The translations under genes were made by a program, and so were the position numbers. 64,000 nucleotides of DNA, taken from Cognatiyoonia sp965661665 (GTDB lineage Bacteria > Pseudomonadota > Alphaproteobacteria > Rhodobacterales > Rhodobacteraceae). The DNA lies in assembly GCF_965661665.1 (NCBI RefSeq), contig NZ_CBFIEO010000004.1:62001-126000 (forward strand), written 5' to 3'. Under the pieces are notes generated by a model. It ran no database searches. It saw nothing but the letters and a program-made list of their open reading frames with translations, and was not told where the DNA came from. Below, in pieces: positions 1-9,493 of the stretch (position 1 is the first letter of the stretch; each line of letters begins with the position of its first letter).

Positions 1-554
1 GCCATCGCGTAAACCTCGCGCGCGCGGCTGATCGGGATGCCAAACTTGTTTTCCGACTTACCCGTCGCAATTTTAGCATGGGTCTTGGCATCAACGTCGG
101 GGTTCACGCGCACTGTGATCGGCGCTTCGACACCCACCTCAGTCGCGACGCGGCTCATAACCTCCATTTCAGGCTCACTTTCGACGTTGAACTGCCGAAT
201 GCCGCCTTTAAGGGCTACGCACATTTCTTCCGCCGTTTTGCCAACACCGGAGAACACGATCTTTTCACCCGGAACGCCCGCGGCACGCGCACGGCAGTAT
301 TCCCCACCAGAAACAACATCCATCCCCGCCCCAGCATCCGCCAGAACCTTCAATACCGCTTGGTTTGAAAGGGATTTCATTGCAAAGCAAACCAAATGAT
401 CCAGACCATCCAAAGCCTCATCAAAGAGCTTAAAATGCCGCTCTAACGTAGCTGTGGAATAGACATAGAACGGCGTGCCAACAGCGGCGGCAATCTCAGC
501 CACCGGCACGTCTTCGGCATGCAAAACACCATCGCGATACAGGAAATGATCCAC
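1..554 (-). CDS. lysA: Diaminopimelate decarboxylase, N-terminal part, cut by the window edge
   Basis: Catalyses the last step of lysine synthesis, decarboxylating meso-diaminopimelate with pyridoxal phosphate in the cytoplasm. About 184 residues are visible. The start region reads DHFLYRDGVLHAEDVPVAEIA, and the PLP-binding lysine is K60 in CFAMKS; the alanine-racemase-like barrel follows (NPDVDAKTH, then GKSENKFGI). I chose GTG at 554 because a GGAGAC Shine-Dalgarno lies just upstream and homologues start here. It is the last gene of a minus-strand set argH-lipoprotein-DUF2834-lysA, with about 95 bp before it. The C-terminus lies off the left edge. Confidence 0.95.
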   Translation of the reverse strand, partial: MDHFLYRDGVLHAEDVPVAEIAAAVGTPFYVYSTATLERHFKLFDEALDGLDHLVCFAMKSLSNQAVLKVLADAGAGMDVVSGGEYCRARAAGVPGEKIVFSGVGKTAEEMCVALKGGIRQFNVESEPEMEVMSRVATEVGVEAPITVRVNPDVDAKTHAKIATGKSENKFGIPISRAREVYAM

Positions 555-649
555 GCGTCTGTCTCCATCAAAAATCTAGCGCGTGTCATAGCAGATCCGG
601 GCGAAACACCAACCCTCTTTGGCCAGCAATACCTCCGCCGGAGGCTCCA

Positions 650-958
650 TCAGGTGTCGTTGCGCATCCGCAAGAACAGGTAGAGCGGCAGTCCGCAACT
701 GACCCCGATGCCAAATGTCGCAGGGATCGCGATAAGGCCGAGCCAAATCCGACGCTGGATGACTTCGAAAAGGATCCAAACGGTCAAGGCAACCGCCGCA
801 ATTGTCAGATCCCAAACCAGCCCGCTGGAGGCGGCGTTGGCGTGCCATGCATCAACCATCGCCATCAGGTCATAGCCGTCCGTGTTGAACCACGTGATGA
901 AGTAATACATCGGATGGATGGCGCCCCAGACGGCGATTGCCAGAAAGACCCAGCGCAT
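650..958 (-). CDS. DUF2834 family small membrane protein
   Basis: A 102-residue protein with three or more hydrophobic segments and the C-terminal GVSCGLPLYLFLR pattern typical of DUF2834. It is almost certainly an inner-membrane protein; no function is known to me. The start is fixed by a TGATG junction: the stop of the upstream lipoprotein gene shares one base with this ATG, so the two are probably translationally coupled. It lies between that lipoprotein gene and lysA. Confidence 0.8.
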   Translation of the reverse strand: MRWVFLAIAVWGAIHPMYYFITWFNTDGYDLMAMVDAWHANAASSGLVWDLTIAAVALTVWILFEVIQRRIWLGLIAIPATFGIGVSCGLPLYLFLRMRNDT

Positions 959-1131
959 CACAGGCCCACCGACACAGATACAGGGCCATTTGTTGCGCCG
1001 ATTTGGGCGCTTGGCTGTACGCCATCGCTGCCAACGCTCAATCCAAAGTTTGCGGTAGGGCGCAGCGGGTCGCTCTGCGCGCCACAAGACGCCAACACCG
1101 CGATCAGCCCCAAGCACTTTAAATACCTCAT
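958..1131 (-). CDS. Small lipoprotein between argH and lysA
   Basis: A 57-residue protein. It has a short signal peptide ending in a lipobox (LIAVLASC), so the mature lipid-anchored part is only about 40 residues, rich in Gly, Ser and Val. I start it at ATG 1131, which overlaps the argH stop in a TGATG junction; an in-frame ATG at 1149 would lie inside argH. Its own stop overlaps the next ATG in the same way. A small lipoprotein following argH is a common arrangement in this group (recalled, not searched). Function unknown; probably attached to the outer membrane. Confidence 0.75.
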   Translation of the reverse strand: MRYLKCLGLIAVLASCGAQSDPLRPTANFGLSVGSDGVQPSAQIGATNGPVSVSVGL

Positions 1132-2516
1132 CAAATTCGATCCTTCCAAAGAGCTATCTGTTTGCGCACTTCGCTCGGGGCCGTTCCACCAAAGCTGGTG
1201 CGTGACGCAACAGAGTTTGCCACTCCCAAAAAGTCAAACACCGCTTCCGTTATACCCGAATGGACCGATTGCATATCCGCCAGCGTCAAATCAGGCAGGT
1301 CGATGCCCTTGCCTTCTGCCAGCGCCACAAGCGATCCCGTCACATGGTGCGCGTCTCGGAAGGGTAGCCCAAGTTCACGCACAAGCCAGTCCGCCAAATC
1401 AGTCGCTGTCGAAAATCCGCTTGCCGCCGCCAATTTCAGATTGTCAGGCTGCGCCGACATATCCGCGACCATCCCGCTCAAGGCCGCAAATGCCAACATC
1501 AGATTGTCCGCAGCATCAAAGACTTGCTCTTTGTCTTCCTGCATGTCTTTCGAATAGGTCAATGGCAGACCTTTCATCACCGTCATCAGGGCAACATTGG
1601 CCCCAAATATCCGGCCAATCTTGGCGCGGATCAATTCTGCCGCATCCGGATTGCGCTTTTGCGGCATGATCGACGATCCTGTTGACCATTTGTCCGACAT
1701 CTTCACAAACCGGAACTGGGCGGAGGACCAGATCACCAGCTCTTCCGCCAAGCGGCTCATATGCATCGCGCAAATGCTGGAGGCTGCGAGGAATTCGAGG
1801 GCAAAATCGCGGTCCGACACCGCATCCAGTGAATTTGCCATCGGTCCGTCAAAGCCCAACGCTTCTGCCGTGGCATGGCGATCAATGGGAAAGGAAGTAC
1901 CGGCAAGGGCTGCCGCGCCCAAAGGCGACATGTTCATCCGCTTGCGTGCATCGGCAAACCGCGACCTGTCGCGGCCGAACATCTCCACATAAGCCAGCAT
2001 ATGATGGCCCCACGTTACAGGCTGGGCCGTTTGCAAATGCGTGAACCCGGGCATGACCCAATCTGCCCCCTGCTCCGCCTGCCCGATGAGCGCTTGCATC
2101 AGCGCCGCCAAGGCCACATATGCCGCATCACATTGGTCCCGCACCCAAAGGCGGAAATCGACAGCTACTTGATCGTTCCTGCTCCGCGCGGTGTGCAGAC
2201 GGCCTGCAGGCTCCCCCACAATCTCTTTCAACCGGGCTTCCACGTTCATGTGGATGTCCTCCAAAGCCGTGGAGAATGGGAAATCGCCGCTTTCAATTTC
2301 TGACAAGACCGTGAGCAGCCCTTCCGAAATCGCCTCAGCATCTTTATCGGTAATAATACCCTGCGCGGCCAACATAGCGGCGTGGGCGCGTGACCCTGCG
2401 ATGTCCTGTGAGGCCAGTCGTTGATCGAAGCCGATCGAGGCATTAATCGCCTCCATAATGGCATCTGGTCCGGCGGCAAACCGCCCGCCCCACATCGTGT
2501 TTGCGCTCTTAGTCAT
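1131..2516 (-). CDS. argH: Argininosuccinate lyase
   Basis: Cleaves argininosuccinate to arginine and fumarate, the last step of arginine synthesis. At 461 residues it has the normal family length. The fumarase/lyase superfamily signature GSSIMPQKRNP is at residues 280-290 with the catalytic serine, and the conserved histidine sits in GFTHLQ near residue 160. MWGGRF near the N-terminus (residues 8-13) is typical. The start codon is only 12 bp from the divergent tlpA-like start, so its promoter must lie within or just before that gene. The stop overlaps the lipoprotein start. Confidence 0.97.
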   Translation of the reverse strand: MTKSANTMWGGRFAAGPDAIMEAINASIGFDQRLASQDIAGSRAHAAMLAAQGIITDKDAEAISEGLLTVLSEIESGDFPFSTALEDIHMNVEARLKEIVGEPAGRLHTARSRNDQVAVDFRLWVRDQCDAAYVALAALMQALIGQAEQGADWVMPGFTHLQTAQPVTWGHHMLAYVEMFGRDRSRFADARKRMNMSPLGAAALAGTSFPIDRHATAEALGFDGPMANSLDAVSDRDFALEFLAASSICAMHMSRLAEELVIWSSAQFRFVKMSDKWSTGSSIMPQKRNPDAAELIRAKIGRIFGANVALMTVMKGLPLTYSKDMQEDKEQVFDAADNLMLAFAALSGMVADMSAQPDNLKLAAASGFSTATDLADWLVRELGLPFRDAHHVTGSLVALAEGKGIDLPDLTLADMQSVHSGITEAVFDFLGVANSVASRTSFGGTAPSEVRKQIALWKDRI

Positions 2517-2528
2517 AAAGGAAGCCCT

Positions 2529-3083
2529 ATGGGATTTATTAAGTCAGCCTTGCTTTACCTAAGCCTCGGCGTGCTTGCAAACAGCGCGGTGGCCGAAACT
2601 CCTGATATCGCCGCACTGCGTGAAGGTGACATGGGCAAGCTTGTGGTGCACAGCGCACCTGTCGATGGGTCAGATGTGGCCTTTTTGGGGGAAGATGGCA
2701 GTGAGATGACCCTCGCCGCTTTTGAGGGCAAGCATGTGGTTTTGAATTTCTGGGCCACGTGGTGCGCGCCCTGTCGGAAAGAAATGCCCGATCTTGCCGC
2801 GCTTCAGATGGAACTTGGAGGGGATAACCTTGAAGTCGTCACCATCGCCACAGGCCGGAACCCGCGCCCGTCGATGGAGGCATTTTTTGCCGAGATTGGC
2901 GTCAACAACCTGCCCCTGCACTCAGATGAACGCCAAAATCTGTCGCGCAGCTTAGGTGTGCTTGGTCTGCCGGTGACGCTGATCCTCAATCCCAAAGGGC
3001 AGGAAATCGCGCGTTTGCAGGGTGATGCGGATTGGCACAGCGACAGCGCGGTGGCCATTATGAAAGCATTGATTGATGGCTAG
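2529..3083 (+). CDS. tlpA: TlpA-type periplasmic thioredoxin-like protein
   Basis: A 184-residue exported thiol-disulphide protein of the TlpA/ResA family. The N-terminal segment (about residues 1-22, ending SAVAE) looks like a signal peptide or anchor. The active site is WCAPC (C79, C82) and the cis-proline is in GLPVT near residue 148. Likely role: keeping periplasmic cysteines reduced, for example for cytochrome oxidase or cytochrome c maturation. I chose ATG 2529 because AAGGAAG precedes it; longer in-frame versions would run into argH. It ends in a 4-base convergent overlap with the YqgE/AlgH gene. Confidence 0.9.
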   Translation: MGFIKSALLYLSLGVLANSAVAETPDIAALREGDMGKLVVHSAPVDGSDVAFLGEDGSEMTLAAFEGKHVVLNFWATWCAPCRKEMPDLAALQMELGGDNLEVVTIATGRNPRPSMEAFFAEIGVNNLPLHSDERQNLSRSLGVLGLPVTLILNPKGQEIARLQGDADWHSDSAVAIMKALIDG

Positions 3084-3649
3084 GCGCGTCCGCCACTGCT
3101 CGATAGCATCAAAGGATCAATACCAAGCAGTTTGATCGCGGCATTCCATTTATGCTCATTGGCGCGCCCAAATAGAATGTCATTGCGCGCGTCACTGGTC
3201 AGCCAGCCGTTGTCCGCAATCTCGCTTTCCAACTGCCCAGGTCCCCAGCCAGCATAGCCGAGCGCCAGCATCGACGTCACGGGCCCCTGCCCTGTCGCAA
3301 TGTCTTCCAACACGTCCAGCGTCGCCGTCATGCCGATGCCTTCAGACACCTCCAGCGTCCCGACGCCGGATTGATAATCCGACGTGTGCAAGACAAAGCC
3401 GCGTGTCATCTCAACCGGCCCGCCACAGTGCACACGAATGTCGCGTGAGGCGTCAGATTTTGAAATATCAAGCTGTTTCAGAAGGTCGGAAAACCGCACC
3501 TTTGGCTTTGGCTTGTTGACGATCAGCCCCATCGCACCTTCATCCGAGTGGGCACAAATGTAGATCACGCTTTGCGCGAACCTTGGGTCGTCCATGTCCG
3601 GCATCGCGATCAAAAGCTTCCCAACAAGGTTCGATCCGAATTCCTTCAT
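3080..3649 (-). CDS. YqgE/AlgH family protein (DUF179)
   Basis: A 189-residue cytoplasmic protein of the UPF0301/AlgH family. It shows the typical pattern: N-terminal GKLLIAMPDMDDPRF, then GAMGLIVNKP, HCGGPV and the LALGYAGWGPGQLESEI block. The exact biochemical role is unsettled; AlgH was linked to alginate regulation in Pseudomonas. It overlaps the 3' end of the TlpA-like gene tail to tail and is divergent from the DsbD-like gene across about 107 bp. Confidence 0.92.
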   Translation of the reverse strand: MKEFGSNLVGKLLIAMPDMDDPRFAQSVIYICAHSDEGAMGLIVNKPKPKVRFSDLLKQLDISKSDASRDIRVHCGGPVEMTRGFVLHTSDYQSGVGTLEVSEGIGMTATLDVLEDIATGQGPVTSMLALGYAGWGPGQLESEIADNGWLTSDARNDILFGRANEHKWNAAIKLLGIDPLMLSSSGGRA

Positions 3650-3756
3650 ATGTCAAAGATGTGCCGAGAGCGGTCTTTGTGCAAGGGGGACACGCCGCCG
3701 TGACATCTCTCATTCGTGACTTTCTATTTCAGGGCAACTCTTCCAAACCAGATTGC

Positions 3757-4554
3757 ATGAAAAAGATGCTGCATACGATTCTGCTGACCCTAGCGGCCAC
3801 GAGCACCCACGCCCAATCGCTTGAGGATGTCGCACAGCTAGACGTTTTGCCCGGATGGCGCGGGGCGGATGGCACCCATATTGCAGGTCTGCGCATCACT
3901 TTGGCCGAGGGTTGGAAGACCTATTGGCGCGCGCCCGGTGATGGTGGCATCCCGCCAGAGATTTCCTTGTCAGGATCAGAAAACATCACTGAGGCGGATT
4001 TTCACTGGCCAGTGCCGGAGGTGTTTTATCAGTCCGGCCTTCGTTCTGTAGGCTACCAATCTTCCATCGTTGTACCGATGCGCATTGATCCGGTGGATGA
4101 CGATGGGAGCATCACCGTTTCAGGCACGATTTCTATTGGTGTCTGTGAGGAGATTTGCATCCCCGTAGAATTCCCGATCCAAGCGGTTCTTCCACCGGCA
4201 GGCAGCAGGGACAGCTCGATCGTTGCAGCCTTGATCAACCGCCCCCAGACCGCAGAAGAAGCGGGTGTGACCGCCGCCACGTGCCGCTTGAAACCAACCG
4301 GCGGGGCGATGGAACTGACGACGCGGGTGAGCTTGCCAAACCTGCGGGGCGACGAAGATATTGTCATTGAGACGGGCGATCCGCAAATTTGGGTGTCAGA
4401 GCCGAGTGTGACGATTTCCAAAGGCATGATCGAAGCCACATCCGACCTTGTGCATATCGCCTACTCCAGCTTTGCTCTGGATCGCTCCGCCGTTCGAATC
4501 ACGATCCTCGGCTCCGGCGGCGCGGTCGACGTGCAAGGCTGCACCGGCGGTTAG
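3757..4554 (+). CDS. Secreted DsbD N-terminal-domain-like protein
   Basis: A 265-residue protein with a clear signal peptide (cleavage after THAQ near residue 20), then a domain resembling the periplasmic N-terminal domain of DsbD. Family marks are GWKTYWRAPGDGG and the cysteine pair in VCEEICIP. The DsbD membrane domain and C-terminal thioredoxin are absent, so it cannot itself carry electrons across the membrane. It may accept or deliver reducing equivalents in the periplasm, perhaps with the nearby TlpA protein (inference). I chose the start at MKKMLH, which gives a proper signal peptide. Its 3' end overlaps the RND gene by 4 bp. Confidence 0.8.
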   Translation: MKKMLHTILLTLAATSTHAQSLEDVAQLDVLPGWRGADGTHIAGLRITLAEGWKTYWRAPGDGGIPPEISLSGSENITEADFHWPVPEVFYQSGLRSVGYQSSIVVPMRIDPVDDDGSITVSGTISIGVCEEICIPVEFPIQAVLPPAGSRDSSIVAALINRPQTAEEAGVTAATCRLKPTGGAMELTTRVSLPNLRGDEDIVIETGDPQIWVSEPSVTISKGMIEATSDLVHIAYSSFALDRSAVRITILGSGGAVDVQGCTGG

Positions 4555-7500
4555 GCGCGTCGTTGGGCCACAGCCATGCTGACCGCGCTAATGATATAGA
4601 TAACAACCAGCACCGCCGCCGTCGCCGCAAGATACACCCCAAACGCCGGCCAGAACCCACCGTTGAGCATTGGCAACGCCTCGGCTGCGGCCGCAAGTGG
4701 TGCGCCTGAGATCAGAATCGGACCAAGCAGCGCGAAAAACAGTCCAACCATCGCCGCCACAGCAACGAAAGCAGGCAGTCGCATCGCCAAACGCCGCCCT
4801 TGCAACGCGCGGCGCACGGTCTGGAATTGTCGCGCCACATCCGACTGCATCGCGATCAAAGCAGGTACCACCAAGAGCACCAGCACCATCCCGAAGGTGA
4901 GGCCGAAGGTGAGTGTGACGATTGTTGGCTTCAAGAACTCCGCCTGATTGGACCCTTCGTAGAGCAGCGGCGTCAGACCGAGGACGGTCGTCAATGTCGT
5001 CAGCAAAACCGGCCGCAAACGGTCAGACGCACCATCAATGATCGCCGGGAAAAGCCCACGTTCCTGCGCATATTCATCAATGGTCGTAACCAAAACGATA
5101 GAGTCGTTGATGATAATTCCGACCATCCCGATCAAGCCCACCACGGTGAAAAGGCTCATCGGGATTTCCCAAACGAAATGTCCATAGATCGTGCCGACGA
5201 GCCCAAAAGGAATGATCGCCATTACGACCAGCGGTCGGGTCCAGCTGCCAAAAATCCATGACAGAGCAAGGAAGATACCCAACAGCGCCAAGACGAGGCC
5301 CGTTTGCGCATCAGCCAAAAATTGACGCTCTTGCTCACTTTGACCGGACAGTTGGGTTTCGACCCCGAACCGCGTTTCGACCTCCGGCAGGACGGTCTGG
5401 TTAATGACCTCCTGAATTTCGGTCGCACGTTCGGCGTCTTCATCGTCGAGATCACCAGTAACAGAGACAAGCGCGATGCCATTCTCCCGCTGCACGGTGG
5501 AAAATCCGGTCCGGCTTTCAACGGACACAACATCTCCCAAAGGTACATAGTCGCCCGCCCCCGTGCGAATGAGCATCCGGTCCATGAAATCTGCGGAAAG
5601 CTCGCCCTCTGGCAGTCCCACGCGGATCGCCGCACTGCGCGGACCGTCGGGATATGTCGCCGCTTCGATCCCGCCCAAGCGGTTGCGCAGCGTCCGGCCT
5701 AAGGTTTCGATATCCAGCCCAAGCGCGAGACCTTGGGGCGTTAGTTCAAGCAGCAATTCTTCCTTGTCATACGCAAGGCTATCTTCCAGCCCACTGATTT
5801 CTGAGTAATGGACTAGCTTTGATTTCAGTTCCTCTGCAGCGGCTTTCAAAACTTCGGTGTTGGCCCCAAAAATCTGGATCGCAAGGCTATCACCCCCTGG
5901 TCCACGGCCCCAACTGCGGAAGCTGACAGTTTCGGTCAAAGGATGCTGGCGCACGTTTTCCTGGAGCTCCGACACAAAAGCAAAACTGGAATATGGGCGG
6001 CTGTCAGCGTCGATCAGGGTGATAGAGATCGAGCCCAATTGATCAGGGTCTTTGCGGTCCGATCCTGCGATGGCGCGGCCCGCGTTGCCGCCCACCTCGG
6101 AGACAACAAAGGTCAACGGGTTCACGCCATAGCGTTCTTCGTAATCCGCGCCCAAAGCCTCCGTCGCGCGTTGCATTTCACGCATCATTTCAAGACTATC
6201 TGCCCGCGTAGCGGCGGGGAGCATAGCAAAGTTGCCAGTGACCTGTCCTTGCTCCGGCGCGTTGAAGAACCGCCATTGCACGTCACCCCGCACCAGCATC
6301 GCAACTTGGCTGGCCAACAACAGGATCGTACCAGCCAGCACAGGATACCGCGCCCAAATGACCCCGGCCATGAAGGGGCGGAAAATCGTGCGACGGAACC
6401 AGTCAAACCCGCGGTTGAACGTGCGCGACGGCCAGTCGTACCAATGGTTTTTGGCAGAATGCACCATCGCTTTGCTGAGGTGGTGCGGCAGGATGAGGAA
6501 GCATTCAGCCAGTGACGCAATCAGCACGATGATCACGGTGAAAGGGATGTCAGCAATCAAACTGCCGAAACGTCCGCCAATCGCCACCAAACCAAAGAAG
6601 GCGATGATTGTTGTTAGGGTGGCTGAGAACACAGGGCTGAACATTCGCGCGGCGGCGCGTTCGGCAGCGACAACGGGTTCCTCGGCTAATCGTCGCACGC
6701 GGAAATCAGCATGTTCCCCCACGACAATGGCGTCATCGACTACGATCCCCAAAGTGATGATAAGCGCGAAGAGGGAAATCATGTTGATCGTCACACCCGC
6801 CGCATACATCAGCGCAATAGCGGCAAACATCGCCGCTGGTATCCCTGCCGCGACCCAGAACGCAGTCCGCGCGTTAAGGAATAGGAACAAGAGCAACACA
6901 ACGAGCCCCAGCCCCATCAACCCATTGTCGAGCAGGATATCGAGGCGGGCGCTGATCACTTCGGCCAATGTGTTGACTAGCTCAATCGTCGTGCCCGCAG
7001 GCAAGGTCGCCTGCATTTCCTGTGCGACCTCTTCCACGATGGCCTGAATGCCGATGGCATCGCCAGACGCATCGCGGTTGACGCGCAATTGGACGGCAGG
7101 GTTTTCGCCAACAAAATAAGCGCGGTCACGGTCAACCCGTTCGGACACAACCCGCGCCACATCACCAATCCGCAGTTTCGACCCATCGGGGTTGGAGCGG
7201 AGCACAATCTCTTCAATGTCATCCGCACTTCGTTTTGCAATCCCCGTCCGTACCCGCGTGCTGGCGGAGACATCACCCGCTGGGTCGCCATTCACCTCTG
7301 CATTAATGCGGGCGGCAATCTCCGACAGGCCAATGTCGTGACGGATGAGGGAGGTGGACGGCACTTCAACAACCGTGGAATTTGCCGCGACGCCCCGAAT
7401 GATGGTTTGCGTGACACCTTCAGCGAAAAGCCTTGTGACAAGTTCATCCGCGAACCGGCCAAGTTGTTCTGGCCCTACAGGTCCGGTAATGACCACATCG

Positions 7501-7928
7501 GTGACGCGGTCACTCCACCCACCGGTTCTAATCTCCGGATCATCGGCGTCAGAGGGCAGGTTTTGCACGTTATCAAGCGCGAATTGCACATCTTCGCGGG
7601 CCTTTTCATTGTCAGTCCCGGGTCGGAATTCAAGTGTCAGGCTCGCGCGGCCTTCGAAGGATGTTGAGCGCGTTTCGGTGACGCCCTCGACTGAGAGGAG
7701 TGCAGGTTCAAGGACTTGTACGATGGCCGCATCCACATCCTCTGCCCCCGCGCCTGACCATGTAACGGAGATGTCGACATCATCGACGACAACATCGGGA
7801 AAGAACTGCGCGCGCATGTTAGGAAACGCGATCAGGCCCGCTCCGATCATCAGGATCAGGAACAGGTTTGCAATGGTCTTGTGGCGCGTGAAGTAAGACA
7901 GGATCGCGTTGGTGCGGGGTTCGGCCAT
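4551..7928 (-). CDS. RND-family efflux transporter, inner-membrane pump
   Basis: An 1125-residue AcrB/MexF-like pump. It has a first membrane helix near residues 17-37, a large periplasmic loop, a block of helices holding the proton-relay DDAIVVGEH motif near residue 400, a second periplasmic loop, and a matching second helix block (GIIINDSIVLV). Such pumps use the proton gradient to expel drugs or other small molecules through an adaptor and an outer-membrane channel. It follows its adaptor gene by 3 bp. No outer-membrane channel gene and no dedicated regulator lie beside it, so a shared TolC elsewhere is likely. A C-terminal extension carries two further hydrophobic segments. Confidence 0.93.
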   Translation of the reverse strand: MAEPRTNAILSYFTRHKTIANLFLILMIGAGLIAFPNMRAQFFPDVVVDDVDISVTWSGAGAEDVDAAIVQVLEPALLSVEGVTETRSTSFEGRASLTLEFRPGTDNEKAREDVQFALDNVQNLPSDADDPEIRTGGWSDRVTDVVITGPVGPEQLGRFADELVTRLFAEGVTQTIIRGVAANSTVVEVPSTSLIRHDIGLSEIAARINAEVNGDPAGDVSASTRVRTGIAKRSADDIEEIVLRSNPDGSKLRIGDVARVVSERVDRDRAYFVGENPAVQLRVNRDASGDAIGIQAIVEEVAQEMQATLPAGTTIELVNTLAEVISARLDILLDNGLMGLGLVVLLLFLFLNARTAFWVAAGIPAAMFAAIALMYAAGVTINMISLFALIITLGIVVDDAIVVGEHADFRVRRLAEEPVVAAERAAARMFSPVFSATLTTIIAFFGLVAIGGRFGSLIADIPFTVIIVLIASLAECFLILPHHLSKAMVHSAKNHWYDWPSRTFNRGFDWFRRTIFRPFMAGVIWARYPVLAGTILLLASQVAMLVRGDVQWRFFNAPEQGQVTGNFAMLPAATRADSLEMMREMQRATEALGADYEERYGVNPLTFVVSEVGGNAGRAIAGSDRKDPDQLGSISITLIDADSRPYSSFAFVSELQENVRQHPLTETVSFRSWGRGPGGDSLAIQIFGANTEVLKAAAEELKSKLVHYSEISGLEDSLAYDKEELLLELTPQGLALGLDIETLGRTLRNRLGGIEAATYPDGPRSAAIRVGLPEGELSADFMDRMLIRTGAGDYVPLGDVVSVESRTGFSTVQRENGIALVSVTGDLDDEDAERATEIQEVINQTVLPEVETRFGVETQLSGQSEQERQFLADAQTGLVLALLGIFLALSWIFGSWTRPLVVMAIIPFGLVGTIYGHFVWEIPMSLFTVVGLIGMVGIIINDSIVLVTTIDEYAQERGLFPAIIDGASDRLRPVLLTTLTTVLGLTPLLYEGSNQAEFLKPTIVTLTFGLTFGMVLVLLVVPALIAMQSDVARQFQTVRRALQGRRLAMRLPAFVAVAAMVGLFFALLGPILISGAPLAAAAEALPMLNGGFWPAFGVYLAATAAVLVVIYIISAVSMAVAQRRA

Positions 7929-7931
7929 GGA

Positions 7932-9389
7932 TTAGCTCCCCATCCTGCTTTCAAGGCGGGCGATGACAGCGACGGGCACTTCGTCCAGCTCCAACTGCGA
8001 TTTCATCCGCTCTTTCACCTCTGCTGGCATGCGGCTGCCTTCCACAAAGGCGAGGAGCTTCGCGCGGCGTTCTGCGTCAAGGGCGACAGTCTCCGGCTCC
8101 TCCGGCGGTGCATTTTCGGCACCGGGGATGATGGGTCGGACTCTGATACCAGCACCGAGGAGCGGCGAACGTTCGACGACGATGATCCTGCCGGCAAGAT
8201 CGCCCACACGGATTAACACATCATCGCCTTGGCGGTGCACAACCACGGTTTCGGCAAGTTGTAAGCGGTTCTCTTCATCAAGAACCAACACTGTGTTGTC
8301 GGTGTTGACCGCAGAATTTGGCACAAGCGCGACGCCTTCAATTTCCGGCCTGCGCACTTGCACGGTCACAAAGTCACCGGGACGCATGCCGCCTGCGCTA
8401 TCCAAACGTGCGAACAAAAGCCGTCCTGTCTGGCCTTCGCCGACTGCCGCGCTTTCGCGGATAATTTGACCTGTGGCGTTGAGGCCCTGTTGCGACAGGT
8501 CGAGCCCGACTTGGACCGCACCGTCAATCAACACGCCATTTTCGTCCAAAAGCTGGGCGTACTGCGATGTTGAGACGCGGAAGGCCACTTCAAGGTCAGT
8601 TGGGTCGAGCAGCGTTGCGATCTGTTCGTTGGGCGACAAGCGGCCCCCGTTGGTCACGGTCACATTGGCCAAGGTGCCGCTGAACACCGCGTAGACTTCC
8701 GTCTCATCCACTGCCCGCTGAGCATCTTTCAACCCGATCTGAGCCCGCGCGAGACGGGTATTCGCAAGCTCCGCTCGTGCTTCGGCTGAGGCAAGCGCCT
8801 GTCTGCGCGACAGAACGGCGGCTTCGGCAGATGCAACCGCCAATTCAGCGGACTCAACCGACGCTGCCGTGCCAACGCCCCGCTCCCGCAAGTCTTTGGC
8901 GCGGGTCAATGCCTGCTGGCGCAGCGTGTTTTGACCTTGGGCAGAGGCCAGCTCTTCCTGAGCCAATTCAAGCGCCCGCTGCGCATCGCGCAACTCGGCC
9001 TGCGCGTCTTGTCGATCAACTTCTTGCCGCTCCAACTGCGTCATCGCGGTTGCGGGATCAATGCGCAGCAAGAGCTGTCCTGCGGTGACGGTACCGCCTT
9101 CAACCATTTCAGCAGCCGTCTCAACGATGGTGCCGCCAACAGCAGATCGCACTTGCAGGCTGCGGCCGCTTTCCACTTCGCCAAACACCATCAAAACCGG
9201 CGCGATGGTTTGCGGCTGAACTTCGACAACATTCACGGCGAAGACACGCTCCCGCTCGGGAAACGACCGCGGCTCCGCATTCATGCGTGTCTGCACGGCA
9301 TCACGAACTGTGTTACCTGCGAAGGACAAAAGACCAATGGTCACCGCCAGCAGAAAAATACCAACGAGAGAGCGTCTGAGAAATCGCAT
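7932..9389 (-). CDS. RND efflux periplasmic adaptor (membrane fusion protein)
   Basis: A 485-residue HlyD/AcrA-like adaptor. It has one N-terminal membrane anchor (about residues 8-25), a lipoyl half-motif (VRSAVGGTIVETAAEM), a long alpha-helical hairpin rich in Gln, Ala and Glu (about 120-225), the second lipoyl half and beta-barrel, and a C-terminal tail with an unusual Glu/Pro-rich stretch. It would bridge the downstream RND pump to an outer-membrane channel. An AGGTAG sequence precedes the ATG. It is the first gene of the two-gene unit. Confidence 0.9.
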   Translation of the reverse strand: MRFLRRSLVGIFLLAVTIGLLSFAGNTVRDAVQTRMNAEPRSFPERERVFAVNVVEVQPQTIAPVLMVFGEVESGRSLQVRSAVGGTIVETAAEMVEGGTVTAGQLLLRIDPATAMTQLERQEVDRQDAQAELRDAQRALELAQEELASAQGQNTLRQQALTRAKDLRERGVGTAASVESAELAVASAEAAVLSRRQALASAEARAELANTRLARAQIGLKDAQRAVDETEVYAVFSGTLANVTVTNGGRLSPNEQIATLLDPTDLEVAFRVSTSQYAQLLDENGVLIDGAVQVGLDLSQQGLNATGQIIRESAAVGEGQTGRLLFARLDSAGGMRPGDFVTVQVRRPEIEGVALVPNSAVNTDNTVLVLDEENRLQLAETVVVHRQGDDVLIRVGDLAGRIIVVERSPLLGAGIRVRPIIPGAENAPPEEPETVALDAERRAKLLAFVEGSRMPAEVKERMKSQLELDEVPVAVIARLESRMGS

Positions 9390-9439
9390 GGGGCTACCTA
9401 AAAATGCTGTTTTCCGTGAGGATTATACCGAAAGTTAGA

Positions 9440-9456
9440 ACGCTGCGGCGCAGCGT
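9440..9456. repeat. Perfect 7-bp hairpin between moaB and the RND operon
   Basis: ACGCTGC-GGC-GCAGCGT is a perfect inverted repeat. It lies downstream of the minus-strand moaB stop and about 50 bp upstream of the adaptor gene start. No strong T-run follows on the minus strand, so it is either a weak terminator for moaB or an operator for the efflux operon. Both readings are inference. Confidence 0.35.
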
Positions 9457-9493
9457 CCACTTCACAGTGTCTCACGTTTAATGTGGCGGGCCG

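Noticed and set aside
842..1669. A 275-codon plus-strand frame
   Set aside because: Antisense to argH, the lipoprotein and the DUF2834 gene; Pro/Ser-rich low-complexity product.
6232..7047. A 271-codon plus-strand frame
   Set aside because: Antisense to the RND pump, no ribosome site, no family resemblance.
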